Shown: positions 9,206-20,556 of the stretch, piece by piece
Layout of the letters: every line of letters starts with the position of its first letter
Position numbering within the stretch: position 1 is the first letter of the stretch
Assembly (NCBI RefSeq): GCF_033115175.1
Contig: NC_084832.1
Coordinates: 9,599,342-9,663,341, forward strand
Direction of reading: 5' to 3'
From: Lepus europaeus
Taxonomy: Eukaryota > Chordata > Mammalia > Lagomorpha > Leporidae
Length of the DNA: 64,000 bases
The notes under the pieces: generated by a model
What the model was told of the DNA's origin: nothing
Databases searched by the model: none
What the model saw: the letters and a program-made list of their open reading frames with translations, nothing else
Made by a program: the position numbers and the translations under genes

Positions 9206-9545
9206 TACAGTACAATATTTTAATACACGTATATAATAATAAATACACCAAACTAAGTGGCATATCCATCACCATAATTGATCACTTTTTACGTTGGGAA
9301 ATCATTGATATTAGCAATTAAGAAATAATCACAGTTAGGTTACTGTACTCTTGAACACTGTAAGATGCTCCTCCTGTCCAGCCAGATGCACTCATGTCCT
9401 CATGAACCACCCTCACCCCATACCCCCAAACACACATCCTTCCCAGTTTTGGGTGGCTACTACTCTACCTTCTACTTCTGTTAGACCCACATTTTTGCTT
9501 CTGCATATAAGTGAAAACACACAAAAAATCACTACCATTCCCAAA
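9206..9545 (-). repeat. Old L1 3' UTR fragment, antisense
   Basis: The plus-strand text resembles antisense mammalian L1M 3' UTR: AGTGGCATATCCATCACCAT followed further on by a 'cttctgcatataagtgaaaacaca' type block. It is the 3' half of the head-to-head pair with 9548-9897. Confidence 0.65.
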
Positions 9546-9547
9546 TG

Positions 9548-9897
9548 AGCTGAATAACAAATGAGCTGAAAAGGAAATCATGAAAACAATTCCATCTAGA
9601 TGAGCTACAAAATAAAAATATGGTAAAACACCCAGAAGCAAATTTAACTAAGAAGGTGAAAGAATTCTACAATAGAAACTATAAAGCACTGATGAAAGAA
9701 ACTGAGGAGGACACGAAAAAAAAATGAATAAATATTCCATGTTCATGGATTGGTAGAATTAACCTGGCTAAAATGTGCATACTACTAAAAATGATCTACA
9801 GATTCAATGCAATCTATATCAAAATACCAGTGACATTTTTCACAGAAACAAATACTCCCATAATTGATATGGAAACACAAAGTGTTCCAAATAAAAT
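9548..9897 (+). pseudogene. Old L1 ORF2 fragment, sense
   Basis: The translated remnant includes KEFYNRNYKALMKET and [15 protein letters not shown], typical of the region of L1 ORF2 downstream of the reverse transcriptase. It carries stops and shifts. It is oriented opposite to the adjoining L1 3' UTR fragment, which is the twin-priming (5' inversion) pattern. Confidence 0.72.
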
Positions 9898-11570
9898 TAA
9901 GATGTATTAATATAGTAGTTGCTTCTTAGGGAATAAGTTAAATAAAAGAAATGCCAAATCAATAAAATGTTATAAATATAAACATTTTATGTAATTTCAT
10001 GTTAAGAATCTGGCATATTTCAAAGAAATAAGAGTTTTAAGGCAGTAGAAAACCTTAATGTGTCTAAAATCAAAGAATGCATGAGGGAAATACTACTTCC
10101 AAGTATGTGTCTGGGCATGCAGGTGAATTATTTCAACCTTTAACATGCTAGATCATTCCAGTCACTTATACATCTTTTCAACACCCAGGATAAGGTCTCT
10201 AAAGCAATTTATCTTGTGAGTCTACCATAACTCTAATAAACAAAGTTTGATAATGAACAAAACAGAAACTAAAGGTCAATCTTATGTATTTCTGTACATA
10301 TATATACATGCAAAAGTCCTAAATGAAATAATTGCAAATTTATAATCTACTGAAATCAGATAGACACTGGGTTGCTTTAATAAGCATTCTATACTTATAG
10401 ATATCTGTATGTCAGAAAAGGGGCGTTGATTCTTTGCAACTCAATAAATATCTTGAACATAATTCCTATTAAAATCTTAAGCTTAAAACTTAAAAAAAAG
10501 AATTTTAAGAATACAAAAATTTAAAAGAATATAAACATGATGACTACTAAAATATTTGATAAAGAACAATAAAAGAGGATGTGCTTGCCACAATAATAAA
10601 ATGAGCTGTCAATGAAAATGTTTTCAGTTATAGAAAAATATTATATGCAATGCATGACAATTACAAACTGAATTAGAAGAATACTAAGATCCCAGTGGCC
10701 AATGAAAAAGCAAATAACCAGAAATTCATGAAAGAGAAAATTTGAATGACTAAATATTAGGGGGAGAGGATCATGATTAGGAATGAAAGTATGTGTTATG
10801 CTATCAAATACTAGTCTTCACATATTACATTTGTCAACATCATCAGTGTTATATTTGCAAAGTCATGATAAGTTGATTCACTGACAGTGGAAGTGTTAAT
10901 TTTCTGGAGAATAATTTGGAAAAGTAGAAGTGAATTGGAGTAGAGGGAAAAAGAGAATGAGATAAGAAAAAATTTGGCATCATGAAGTGCTGAGATTCTG
11001 AGAATTTTCTTCTTTATTCTTTTCTCAGTTTCTCAAAATTTGGGTCATAAGCAGTTATCAATACAAATGAAGAACACTAATGTTAACATTACCTTTTATT
11101 TAACTTAACTAGAATGAGGGGTTGAACTAGAAGATCTCTGTGACTCCAGTTATAAATGACTCCGTTGTTCTAATAGTGTTACTACAATTACTGTCTAAAT
11201 TTAAGGGAGCCAGTGCATCTGAACCATTTTTTTATTTTCATTTTTAATAGATGGGAACTCCCTCAAGCTGCCATTTTCAACCACACTGTCCAAATTTGAA
11301 GATCTACATTAAAAAATGGTTAACTTTGCCATAAAAGCAACTATACCCTTAAACTAGCTATTCGTATGTGCAAATCATGCATCACTTATTCTGACAGGTC
11401 TTCCCCAAGGGACACCACCTGGCCAAAATGAACTGTAGTAACACTTATACCTCTCAACTCATCGTCTGTCATACCTAGTTCGTGACATGACTCAAACACA
11501 CAAAGTAGACATAAGGAGAAATTATAGATTTCCAATTAACCAGTAGTAACAGCAAACCTAATTTAGACAT
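9898..11570. other. Unassigned intergenic sequence
   Basis: No coding sequence or confidently recognised repeat was seen in this AT-rich stretch. The rightmost few hundred bases (from about 11225) could still belong to the RAN-like 3' UTR on the minus strand. Confidence 0.45.
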
Positions 11571-11574
11571 TACA

Positions 11575-12868
11575 TGGCATCAGCTTTCCAATTCCAGTGA
11601 TTTTAAAATGTTTATAAACAAGGGATGAGTTTGCTTGCTTAGATATTTGAAATCCAACTTCATTTTGATTCTCAACACAAAGGAATGGGAATGACAGTAA
11701 CAAACAAGATTCCACCACCGAATACTGTGCTGTGACTGTTGGCAGCCTTGTATTTGAAACTTGAGAGAAAACAGCTGCAATCTAAAACAGCTAAATGTGC
11801 AGAGGTCCAAAAACATGACTGCCATATTCACTCCAGAGATGAAGCTCTGGTCCGCTTAGCAAGCTAGCAACAGTGGCACTCAGGCAGCACCACCGACATC
11901 ACAGCACAGTGGCCTATAAGCCCCAGCTTCACTCACTCCCAGATCCTCATCCTTATCTGGGAGAGCAGTTGTCTGAGTCACCTCTTGGGTCCATGGCCAC
12001 CTCTGGTGGGGCTATAGCGGGCAAGGCAACAAACCCCAAGCTGGGTCTCCAGTGAGCTTTCCAGCCAGCCAGAGGAAGGGCTTTTCAGAGTTGTAGCTAC
12101 TTTTGGCAGACGTATCATAGTACAGAAGATGGACTTTGCCCTTACCTTTCCTGTCCTTAATATCCACTTTGTGGCACCCTGCACGATGGGGATGTTTCAC
12201 ACACGCACACCAGTTAGCCACGCTCCTGTAGGTAACTCTGGATGTCACATCAAACAATGCGATGGCACACTGGGCCTGGATGTAGTAGCCATCCCGCAGG
12301 CCGGGTCCCAGACCCTGATGGGGCCCTGGTTGGTGTGGAACACGAGCGGGTGGGCGTCAACGCCCAGCGTGGCTACATACTTCTCGAACTCGCCAGTCAG
12401 GTGCAGCTTCAAGAATGTAGCTTGGGCCGGCGCCGGTGGCTTAACAGGCTAATCCTCCACCTGCGGCGCCGGCACACTGGGTTCTAGTACCGGTTGGGGC
12501 GCCGGATTCTGTCCTGGTTGCCACTCTTCCAGTCCAGCCCTCTGCTATGGCCCGGGAAGGCAGTGGAGGATGGCCCAAGTGCTTGGGCCCTGCACCCGCA
12601 TAGGAGACCAGGAGAAGCACCTGGCTCCTGGCTTCGGATCAGCACGATGCACCGGCCGCAGCGGCCATTGGAGGGTGAACCAACGACAAAGGAAGACCTT
12701 TCTCTCTGTCTCTCTCTCACTATCCACTCTGCCTGTCCAAAAAAAAAAAAAAAAAAAAAAAAAAGAATGTAGTTTGCCGGTCCCAGCGTGGCTGACCAGA
12801 TCCAGATGACCTGCACTGGGTGCTTCCCCTGCACGGCCATCGCGTTTTCTTCCAGAAGCGTCTCCATG
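11575..12868 (-). pseudogene. RAN: RAN GTPase processed pseudogene
   Basis: RAN is the nuclear small GTPase that drives nucleocytoplasmic transport. The intronless minus-strand copy starts with an ATG at 12840 (MAVQGKHPV...). It then shows a damaged P-loop (about 12784-12813, GTGK recognisable in one frame), [48 protein letters not shown] and a C-terminus TTALPDKDEDL. Frameshifts and stops break it, so different segments need different frames. A 3' UTR-like extension continues to at least about 11575; a polyadenylated end was not located with confidence. A CSINE at 12424-12762 splits the body. No introns and no intact frame indicate an L1-mediated retrocopy, older than the SINE. Confidence 0.93.
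12411..12775 (+). mobile_element. CSINE: CSINE, sense, young, inserted in RAN pseudogene
   Basis: The head GGGCCGGCGCCGGTGGCTTA starts at 12424. The B-box-like GGTTCTAGTACC is near 12480 and the A tail is at 12739-12764. Flanks aagaatgtagctt (12411-12423) and aagaatgtagttt (12763-12775) are a target-site duplication of RAN pseudogene sequence, so the SINE is the later event. Confidence 0.95.
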
Positions 12869-12869
12869 A

Positions 12870-14224
12870 GCCATCTTTAAGATTAGTGACTATCTACTGT
12901 AAATTTTTAAACTCTATTTTCAATCGAGTTTATTTATTTTTATTTTCTTTTCTCTGTATAGTCAATTACAAAGAATTATATTGAGATATAAATAACTGAT
13001 TGTTTAGAACATTTTTTAATACGTTTACAAATTTGGAAAGCAAATCCTGCAGGTAACATTTGAAATACCTACTAAGAAAAACTTTGGTATATGGTCTCAT
13101 TGTATAGACAATATGTAAAGACAAGTTGATAGACTCACAGGATTTGGGTTTTTTATTTATTTTTTTAAGATTTGAAAAAGGTCCCTGTCATTTGACTTTT
13201 AAAGGAGTGAGGTATTGCAATGTTTTCCACTCAATTTTTCACACAGTGCGAATTAACCAGTTATTCATGAATTCATGTCTGTTTATTATTGCATAATATG
13301 ATCTGCTTTTATCTCTTTAGAAAGACAAACCAACTTATTGTCATTGTATATCATCTTTTATTTCACAGGAAGCTAAAACATAAAAGTAAGCAAAGGATCT
13401 GCTACATGGCCGTCATGCTGAATCATGGACCTCAAGTTTTCAAATGTATATAACAGACTCAATTAGCTTCAGTCTCTTAATAAGACATAGGGAATAAATC
13501 ATGCTGATCACTTTGGTAAAATAAAGCCCATGATGCAACTGATGGGCTTGGATTTCATCTCAAGCATGTTAGTCTCATCTCTTCCTTAGTTGATAGCTTA
13601 AACTGAAACTTCTTTATTTTCATGAGTTCACTCCTCTTTAGAAATCTGAAGGGAATAATATCAAAATTTGCTTATCTATTCCCAGTAAAGTAAGATTGCT
13701 TTGGGGGAGAATATTTCTTAAAATAGAAACTTCATTATTTCCACCTATTTTCAAGATAATCTTTTACTACAGAGACAAAGTCCCAATCTAATTAATCATT
13801 ACTCTAATTTTCAGTACCTAAAAATTAGAAGAAATTTTTGGTTTACTATACATTTTCAAGAAATAAGCTAAACACATCTGGTTAGGTCAATAAAATACTT
13901 TCTGCTGCCTTCTAACTATTCTCTGTAATAAATTGCATTAGACACTGGTTTGACTCAATGAAAATAATGTGAATTGATCATAGTCAAAGTGATTTGATTA
14001 ATCACTTGGAATTTTTAATCTCAATTCATAGCAAAATGTTTTTAAATTTTTTTCTTCTAATATATGCAGTCTCCCAAATCACTTTATTTAATGTAAATTT
14101 GGAAGTCTTTGATGAGTCTTAATTAAGACTGTTTTATTCAGCTCTCTTTGGGTCGTTTTGTCAGCAGATGCTTTGAGATGATCGACTCTTACATTTCCTT
14201 TCTCCAAGATGAGAACAAATTATT
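12870..14224. other. Unassigned intergenic sequence
   Basis: AT-rich, no coding signal and no repeat recognised by eye. Confidence 0.5.
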
Positions 14225-15839
14225 TTATTTCTATTTTTCTTTTTTTTAAATTTTTTTATTTAGTAAATATAAATTTCCAAAGTACAGTTTATGGATTACA
14301 ATGGTTTTCCCCCCCATAACTTACCTCCCACTCACCCCCATCCTATCTCCAGATCCCTCTCCCATTCCATTCACATCAAGGTTCATTTTCAATTCTCTTT
14401 ATATACAAAGGATTGATTTAGTATATATTAAGCAAAGATTTCATAGTTTGCACCCACACAGAAACACAAAGTGGTATGGTATATCTTTTCCAGCCTTTCA
14501 CTTTCAGTCTGTGTGCATTTTGTTGGAAAGATGTGTTTCTTGTAAGCAGCAAAAAGATGGGTTTTGTTCCTTAACCTAATCAGCCACTCGGTGTCTTTTA
14601 ACTGGACAGTTCAGGCCATTAACATTCAATGTGACTATTGAGAAGGAGTAACTTTGCCCTGCCATTTGCCAAAGATATTTTCTAATATATGCTTTGAGTT
14701 TCCTGTGATATTTTGCTGTGAGGTTTCCTTCCTTTACCTTCTTTCATATTGATGGCCGTGTTTCTGTGTTTCTGTGTGTAACACATCTTTAAGCATCTTT
14801 TGCAGGGCTGGACAAGTGGCGACAAATTCTTTCAATTTCTGTTTGCTATGAAAGGTCTTTATATCACCTTAATTCACAAATGAGAGCTTTGCAGGATATA
14901 ATATTCTGGGCTGGCAGTTTTTCTCTCTTAGTACCTGGGCTATGTCTTGCCATTCCCTTCTAGCTTGTAGGGTTTCTGATGAGAAGTCTGCTGTGAGTCT
15001 AATTGGAGATCCTCTGAGAGTAATCTGACGTTTCTCTCTTGCACATTTGAGAATCTTTTCTTTGTGTTTCACTGTGGTGAGTTTAATTACAACGTGTCGT
15101 GGTGAGGATCTCTTTTGGTCATGTTTATTAGGGGTTCTATGAGCTTCCTGTACTAGGATGCCTCTGTACTTCTCCAAACCCGGAAAGTTCTCTGCAAGTA
15201 TCTCACTAAAAAGGCCTTCTAATCCTTTCTCTCTCTCCATGCCTTCAGGAACTCCTAGAACCCAAATGTTCGGTTTTTTAATAGTATCCCGTAGATTCCC
15301 AACAATATTTTTTAGATTTCTAATTTCCTCTTCTTTTCTGTGGTTTGACTGTATACTTTCCTGTGCTCTGTCTTCTAAGTCCGATATTCTCTCTTCTGCT
15401 TCACTGACTCTGTTTTTAAGGCTCTCTAATGTGTTTGTCATTTGATCTATTGAGTTCTTCATTTCATTTTGATTTCTCTTCACTATCACACTTTCCTGTT
15501 CTACTAGTTTCTGCATTTCATTTTGATTCCTCCTTAAGATTTCATTTTCTTGAAGGAGATTTTCTATCCTGTCCAGTAAGGAATTCTTTAGCTCAAGCAT
15601 TTGTTTTTGAAAACGGGAGGTGTTGATTCAGCCACTGGTGTCCTGAACCATGGGCTCCCACGCTGTCCATGCAGGTCCACTGTGAATCACTAGTTCCGGA
15701 AGAGTTTTCTCTGCTGTTTCTTCCCCTACTCTTCCTTGAACCTGCAGTATCTCCACTTTTATTAAACTGTCTCTTCCCGAACTATCAGCGTGCTCCCTTC
15801 CTATTCTGCCATCTTGCTGCTCTCCTTATTTCTATTTTT
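14225..15839 (-). mobile_element. Internally deleted L1 with TSD, antisense
   Basis: The element (14239-15825) has both L1 ends but is only about 1.6 kb long. On the minus strand it starts GGAGAGCAGCAAGATGGC (5' UTR, about 210 bases) and jumps directly into the ORF1 coiled coil near 15612. It runs through the rest of ORF1 to 14734, then has only about 200 bases of the ORF2 start (VTLNVNGLN..., endonuclease N-terminus) before joining the 3' UTR at about 14470. Flanks ttatttctattttt at 14225-14238 and 15826-15839 are a 14-bp target-site duplication. Hence two internal deletions existed in one insertion. They may reflect spliced or rearranged RNA, or later deletion. Confidence 0.88.
14734..15612 (-). 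pseudogene. L1 ORF1 fragment lacking the N-terminus
   Basis: The open part (15612-14869) begins at QKQMLELKNSLLDRIENLL, inside the coiled coil. It continues through the RRM-like domain (NIWVLGVPEGMEREKGLEG) and CTD (LTADFSSETLQARREW). At the position where other copies are stopped (GI-TAA), this copy reads through with Leu (GILVQEAHR). A different stop, GAA to TAA, follows LSFVN at 14868-14870, after which homology continues to 14734. The first roughly 60 residues are missing because of the upstream deletion. Confidence 0.88.
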
Positions 15840-16100
15840 TTAAACACATTTCTGCTGTTATCAAATACTCTCTATTGGTTCCAGTCATTTTATAAGTTCT
15901 GAGACATTTTCTGTATTACATTAGCCCATCTAGTATTTCTACACAGAGTGTGCACATGACCAAGTTCCATGGTGGCCAGGAGAAATGACATAGGTGGAAA
16001 GAACATGCTGATGGTAGTACAGACCATGACTGACCTGAGGATGCATGTGAGTGTTTTCCTGTCATACTCTTTTAGGTCATTTCATTGTATTTTTTTAAAG
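15840..16100. other. Unassigned short spacer
   Basis: Nothing recognisable between two L1-derived blocks. Confidence 0.45.
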
Positions 16101-16104
16101 TTTT

Positions 16105-16760
16105 ACTTATTTATTTATTTTGACAAAAACCATACATGTTTATTGTGTACAGCACAGTGTTTTGAATTTTATATACATTTGAAGATGGCTAAAGTGAGCT
16201 CATTGACATATGCATTGCTTCACATTGTGTGTGTGTGTGTATGCATGTGAACATGCTTGAGAGCACTTAAAATCTATTCTCAAGATAATTTAAGAATACA
16301 ATAACTTGTTGCATTCCTGGCAGTGCCTTCTATGTGATTTTTGTAACATTCATATTTTGTACACAGTTAATGGGAGTTTCTGACTAACCAAAGCTGAGTG
16401 CCTGCCCCTCCCAGCCAGTCCATTAATCAAACAATGAAGACATGCAAAAATAATAATAATAATAAATGATTACTTGAAATTTTTCTCTTTATCTTCCTGA
16501 AATTTTGTATTCTTTGACCAACATCTTCCCAACCCTTGTCCTTATAACCTCTGGTAGCTAATATTCTCTCTATGTCTGTGATTCCAACTTTTTTTAGATT
16601 CTACACATATTACAGCCTGTGGTATTTGTCTGTCTATGTCTGGCTTATTTCACTTAACATCATGTCCTCCAGGTATCTTCTGAATTTGGTTCTGTTTCTG
16701 TGTACTTTGGATTTCAATATTCATTTTTATATCTTATAAAAGCCACTATGCCATTGTTAT
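16105..16760 (-). repeat. Old L1 (L1M-type) 3' region, antisense
   Basis: The plus-strand text resembles antisense L1 3' UTR and ORF2 end: a 'tgtttattgtgtacagcacagtgttttgaattttatataca' block and later 'cttatttcacttaacatcatgtcctccaggta'. It includes a short (TG)n run at 16226-16242 and (AAT)n near 16448. It is heavily diverged. Confidence 0.65.
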
Positions 16761-19700
16761 CAGTTCAAAACCCCTATGGCCAACTCAATTTAGCAATTCA
16801 CATGCTGGATCTAGTTTGAAAGAATACTTTTCATTCATTTTCAGTTCCAATCCATTTGATAATTTTATTCTTTGTACACACTTTGCTGGGATGGGCCTAT
16901 AGGAGGTGGTGGCTGAGGTACCTAGAAAAGTGATTTTACCTACTTGAAGCAGAAAATTTCATCAGCTCTTCTGCCTCTTGATTTTACCAACTTTGATTAA
17001 AGCCTACCTAAACGGGAAGAGTACATAGTAAGAAAACCAGGAAAACCAAAATACATCAAAACAGAATGGAGTATGGATGAAGGATAGGGACTCTGCAAAA
17101 GTACCAACCGTGTATAATTGGCCTTTACAGAACCATGAACTTTCTCCAGGATGCATCTATGGACTCAAACAGACATTCTTTCCTGGACATTCCCTCCTAA
17201 CTAGAACTAACACTTTCACTTACATTATAGAAGGTGAGGAATTCAGTTTAATTTAGTGAGACAGAGTGGCTTGAGCAAGAAATAATGTCTCCCTTTCATA
17301 CAGCAGACTACTAAGTATGAAGGCGCCACATCATTTGGAAACCAGACATCCCCCCTACTTGGCAATGACCTTACTGATAAAGCTCTAGCCACATGTGTGT
17401 CCCCAAGGAGTCACAGGGCGAGCAAAGGGCAGAGTACACCCTCCCTCCTTTGAGGAACCTTCCAGGGAGATGCCTATCCCAGTGCCGCTAACAGCACCTT
17501 GGCCAGATTAATTACATGGCCACACCAGCTGGGAAAGAACTTAGGGAATTTAGTTCTTATTCCCAGCTTGCATTTAAAATTCTACGATTAAAGAAGAGAA
17601 CATGGATGTTGAGAGAAAATGATCATAGACTGCCACAGAACCAATTACTTTTGTTAAGTAATGATTTGGGTCATTTAATGAGATGTGGAATCTGACCACC
17701 TCCTTTTCCTATGCTCAGTCAGCTTTCCCTCTGTGGAGTTGATTAGTTTTGTCCTAAAAATAAAACCATGACTGCAGAACAGATATCACTGAATACAAGA
17801 TCTACATTTATCATGGATATCATAAGAATACATTCATATAAGTCACACTAAGTGGCCTATGCTTGGCATTTCACACAGAGGTATATTGTTTACTAAATCT
17901 CATAAAAACTGATCAAATTTAAGTAATGATTTGATGGACACTGGAAATGTTCATAGCTACCCTAACTACACGTTGGCTTCACTGGTTGTTGCTCTTGTTT
18001 TCTCTGTTACCTTTCAAAAATTCCAATGTCTGGCACACACCCAGTGCCAAATAAATAAAAACTTGGAGGGCACAGGGCAGGGGAATATCTCTTAAATACA
18101 TTGTCTATAGCATAGGACCTGTCCAGTAACTCCCAGTAAAGCCTTGGAATCATATCATTAAGTTGTACAATGCTGATGCTTTTATTGCACTCAAGAGTAA
18201 AGTACAATTAAGAAATTCTGTGGCGTGATTGATATCTACATACATGGAAGATTTTTGCATTAAATAAAGTCAGTTACCAAGGTGAATTAAATGTATTTCT
18301 GAATCCCCTTTGAAATCACTCACCTTTTTTCTCTTCCAGGTTAATTATATAAAGCCATTGCAAAGATATGATATGCAACAACAAGATACTTTTCAAGTGC
18401 AGATGAAGGGGAGGCTAAAACTCTCAACATAACAGAAAATGCAAAAATATTTAGTTGTGACCCTTCTGTGTCTTCGCAGATGCTGTTTCCATTCTATCTG
18501 TTGGTGCCCAGGGCTGGTATCTCAAAGCCACCCTTTGCACTTTCTGTCAGACAGACTTCTTGGTGAGTCCAGCCTTGCTAGGTGAAGCAGACATGCATAG
18601 AATGGTAAAATCTCCCCACTAAAAAGTAATGGAGGGTGAAATCCCTGTGACCAGGCACGCAGACACTTGGCCTCCTGGTCTCAATCTGCTCCTGATGACT
18701 TCTAATAACTCAGCCTTCAAAATAAGTCACCCTCATGTGCAAAACACAGGCATTTCACCAATGGTAGCTCCAGAATCCTAAGTTCCCACACAACAGTCAT
18801 TCCGCTTGGGAAGAAAATGACTAGTTCAGATTTCCTGTCCAAATGATTGCATCAGGCCCCCTCCTGACTACAGGTCATTCCAGAAGAGAAGCAATGACTA
18901 GAGGGAAAATCCTCCATTTGAGCCTCTCCCTAGGTCCCCCTGGCAATTCAAATACATTAAGTGAAGAGAATGTGGTTAGAGTGCATTCAGGGTTTATGCA
19001 CTTAATACAGAAAACACCTGGCATGAGGTCTGCCTTCTGGGATCTGCACTGAGGACCAAAGCTTAAAGCTTCTGAGCCTCTCTGAGAGGTATTGGTTATG
19101 GGGCAGAGAACTTTCTAATGGTCTAACATACAAAACGGACTTCAGAACAGGTGGCAGACTAGCTGAGGGTCTAAGGGAGTAAATCTCACAAGAATGCAAA
19201 TATTGAGGCTCAACAGGAAACACGGGCTGGGAAACTAGGAGACTCATGGGGACAAGGCAGCGTGAGTGTGTCTCAGGTCTTGAAAGGAAGAACTGTGCAT
19301 ATAATCAAGGCACCCAGCCTTGAAGATAGAGTCGAGACACCTGAGATTTTTGTCTCTAGGTACCTGCAACTAATTAATGATTCTGAATGTGAAATGGTAT
19401 GGGGTTACCTAGAGAAACACTGAGATTCCAAGGAAGCACATAATAAAACTTACAACACCAACCCAGCTTCAGGCAAGCCAGAGGAAAGAAAGAATGGCGA
19501 CTGGACTCAGAAGAGAATTGTGTTAAGCTCAGTGTCTTAAAACACTAACTTAAGATCTGTCATACAGCAAACACTTCCCCTTTTGCTTATGGGAGAATCT
19601 CAGTTTGGTTCAGGACACCTCCAAGTCCTACAGGAAATGCTTCTTTTGCTGTTCTCATGATAGGGGCAGAAGTGTGAGGATGGTTGGCAGGGCCAGAGGA

Positions 19701-19840
19701 TGGTTCTGGCTCTTGTGAAGTGGACAGAAAACCAGACTCACCCAAATAAGAAAAAAAAAAAAAAAGCAGACAACCTCTGTAGAGGGCAGACATTGGCCCT
19801 TATTCCAACCAGGAGAATGGCTATTAATCTAAAGCTAAGA
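16761..19840. other. Unassigned intergenic sequence
   Basis: About 3.1 kb with no convincing gene, RNA or repeat. Short frames (for example 18007-18207 and 19002-19247) show no recognisable domain. Confidence 0.45.
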
Positions 19841-19841
19841 C

Positions 19842-20166
19842 TTGGAGCTGGTACTGTGGAGTAGTAGGTTAAGATTTCACCTGTGGCACCAGCATCCCAT
19901 ACAGGGACTGGTTCAAGTGTCAGCTGCTCCATTTCCAATCCAGCTCCCTGATGATGGCCTGAGAAAACAGGGGAAGATATACCAGATATTCAGGCCCCTG
20001 GGCCCCTGCATCCACCTGTGGAGCCCAGGGGAGGCTCCTGGCTCCAGGCTCCTGGCTTTGGATTGGCCCAGCTCAAGCTATTGTGACCATCTGGTGAGTG
20101 AACCACCAGATGGAAGACCTCTCTCTCTGTCTTTCTCTAACTCTGCCTCTCAAATAAATAAATATA
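19842..20166 (+). mobile_element. CSINE: CSINE, sense, older
   Basis: The head TTGGAGCTGGTACTGTGGAG leads to a body with CCAGCATCCCATACAGGGAC and TGGTGAGTGAACCACCAGA, and the end is CTCTCAAATAAATAAAT. Divergence is moderate, and the tail is immediately followed by an L1 3' end. Confidence 0.87.
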
Positions 20167-20174
20167 TATTTTAA

Positions 20175-20556
20175 TGAAAAAAGGAAAAACCTGGTGTCAA
20201 ATTGGAAATGGCATAGAAAATTAATTTTTTTTAAAAAAAATAAGATCTCTGTCTTTAATGTACTGTACACTCTTATTTAATGCTATAACTAGTACTCCAA
20301 CAGTATTTCTTTTCACTTTGTGTTGCTATATGGGGGCAAACTGTTGAAATCGTTACCTAATATATACTAAACTGATCTTCTGTATATAAAGAGAATTGAA
20401 AATGAATCATGATGTGATTGGAAGGGGAGAGGGAGCAGGAAAGGGGAGGGGTGTGGGTGGGAGGGAAATTTTGGGAGGGGGAACCCATTGTAACCCATAA
20501 GCTGTACTTTGGAAATTTATATTCATTAAATAAAAGTTTAATTTAAAAAAAAAGGC
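20175..20556 (+). mobile_element. 5'-truncated L1 (3' UTR only), sense
   Basis: The fragment starts at the junction between the two repeated units of the L1 3' UTR (AACCTGGTGTCAAATTGG) and runs through the G-rich tract (about 20420-20490) to ATTCATTAAATAAAAGTTTAA plus an A tail. About 380 bases long, no coding. Confidence 0.85.

Noticed and set aside
15158..15626. Open frames on the strand opposite L1 ORF1 (also 2852-3139, 47387-47674, 61119-61304)
   Set aside because: They are antisense shadows of the ORF1 coiled coil and recur identically in each copy.
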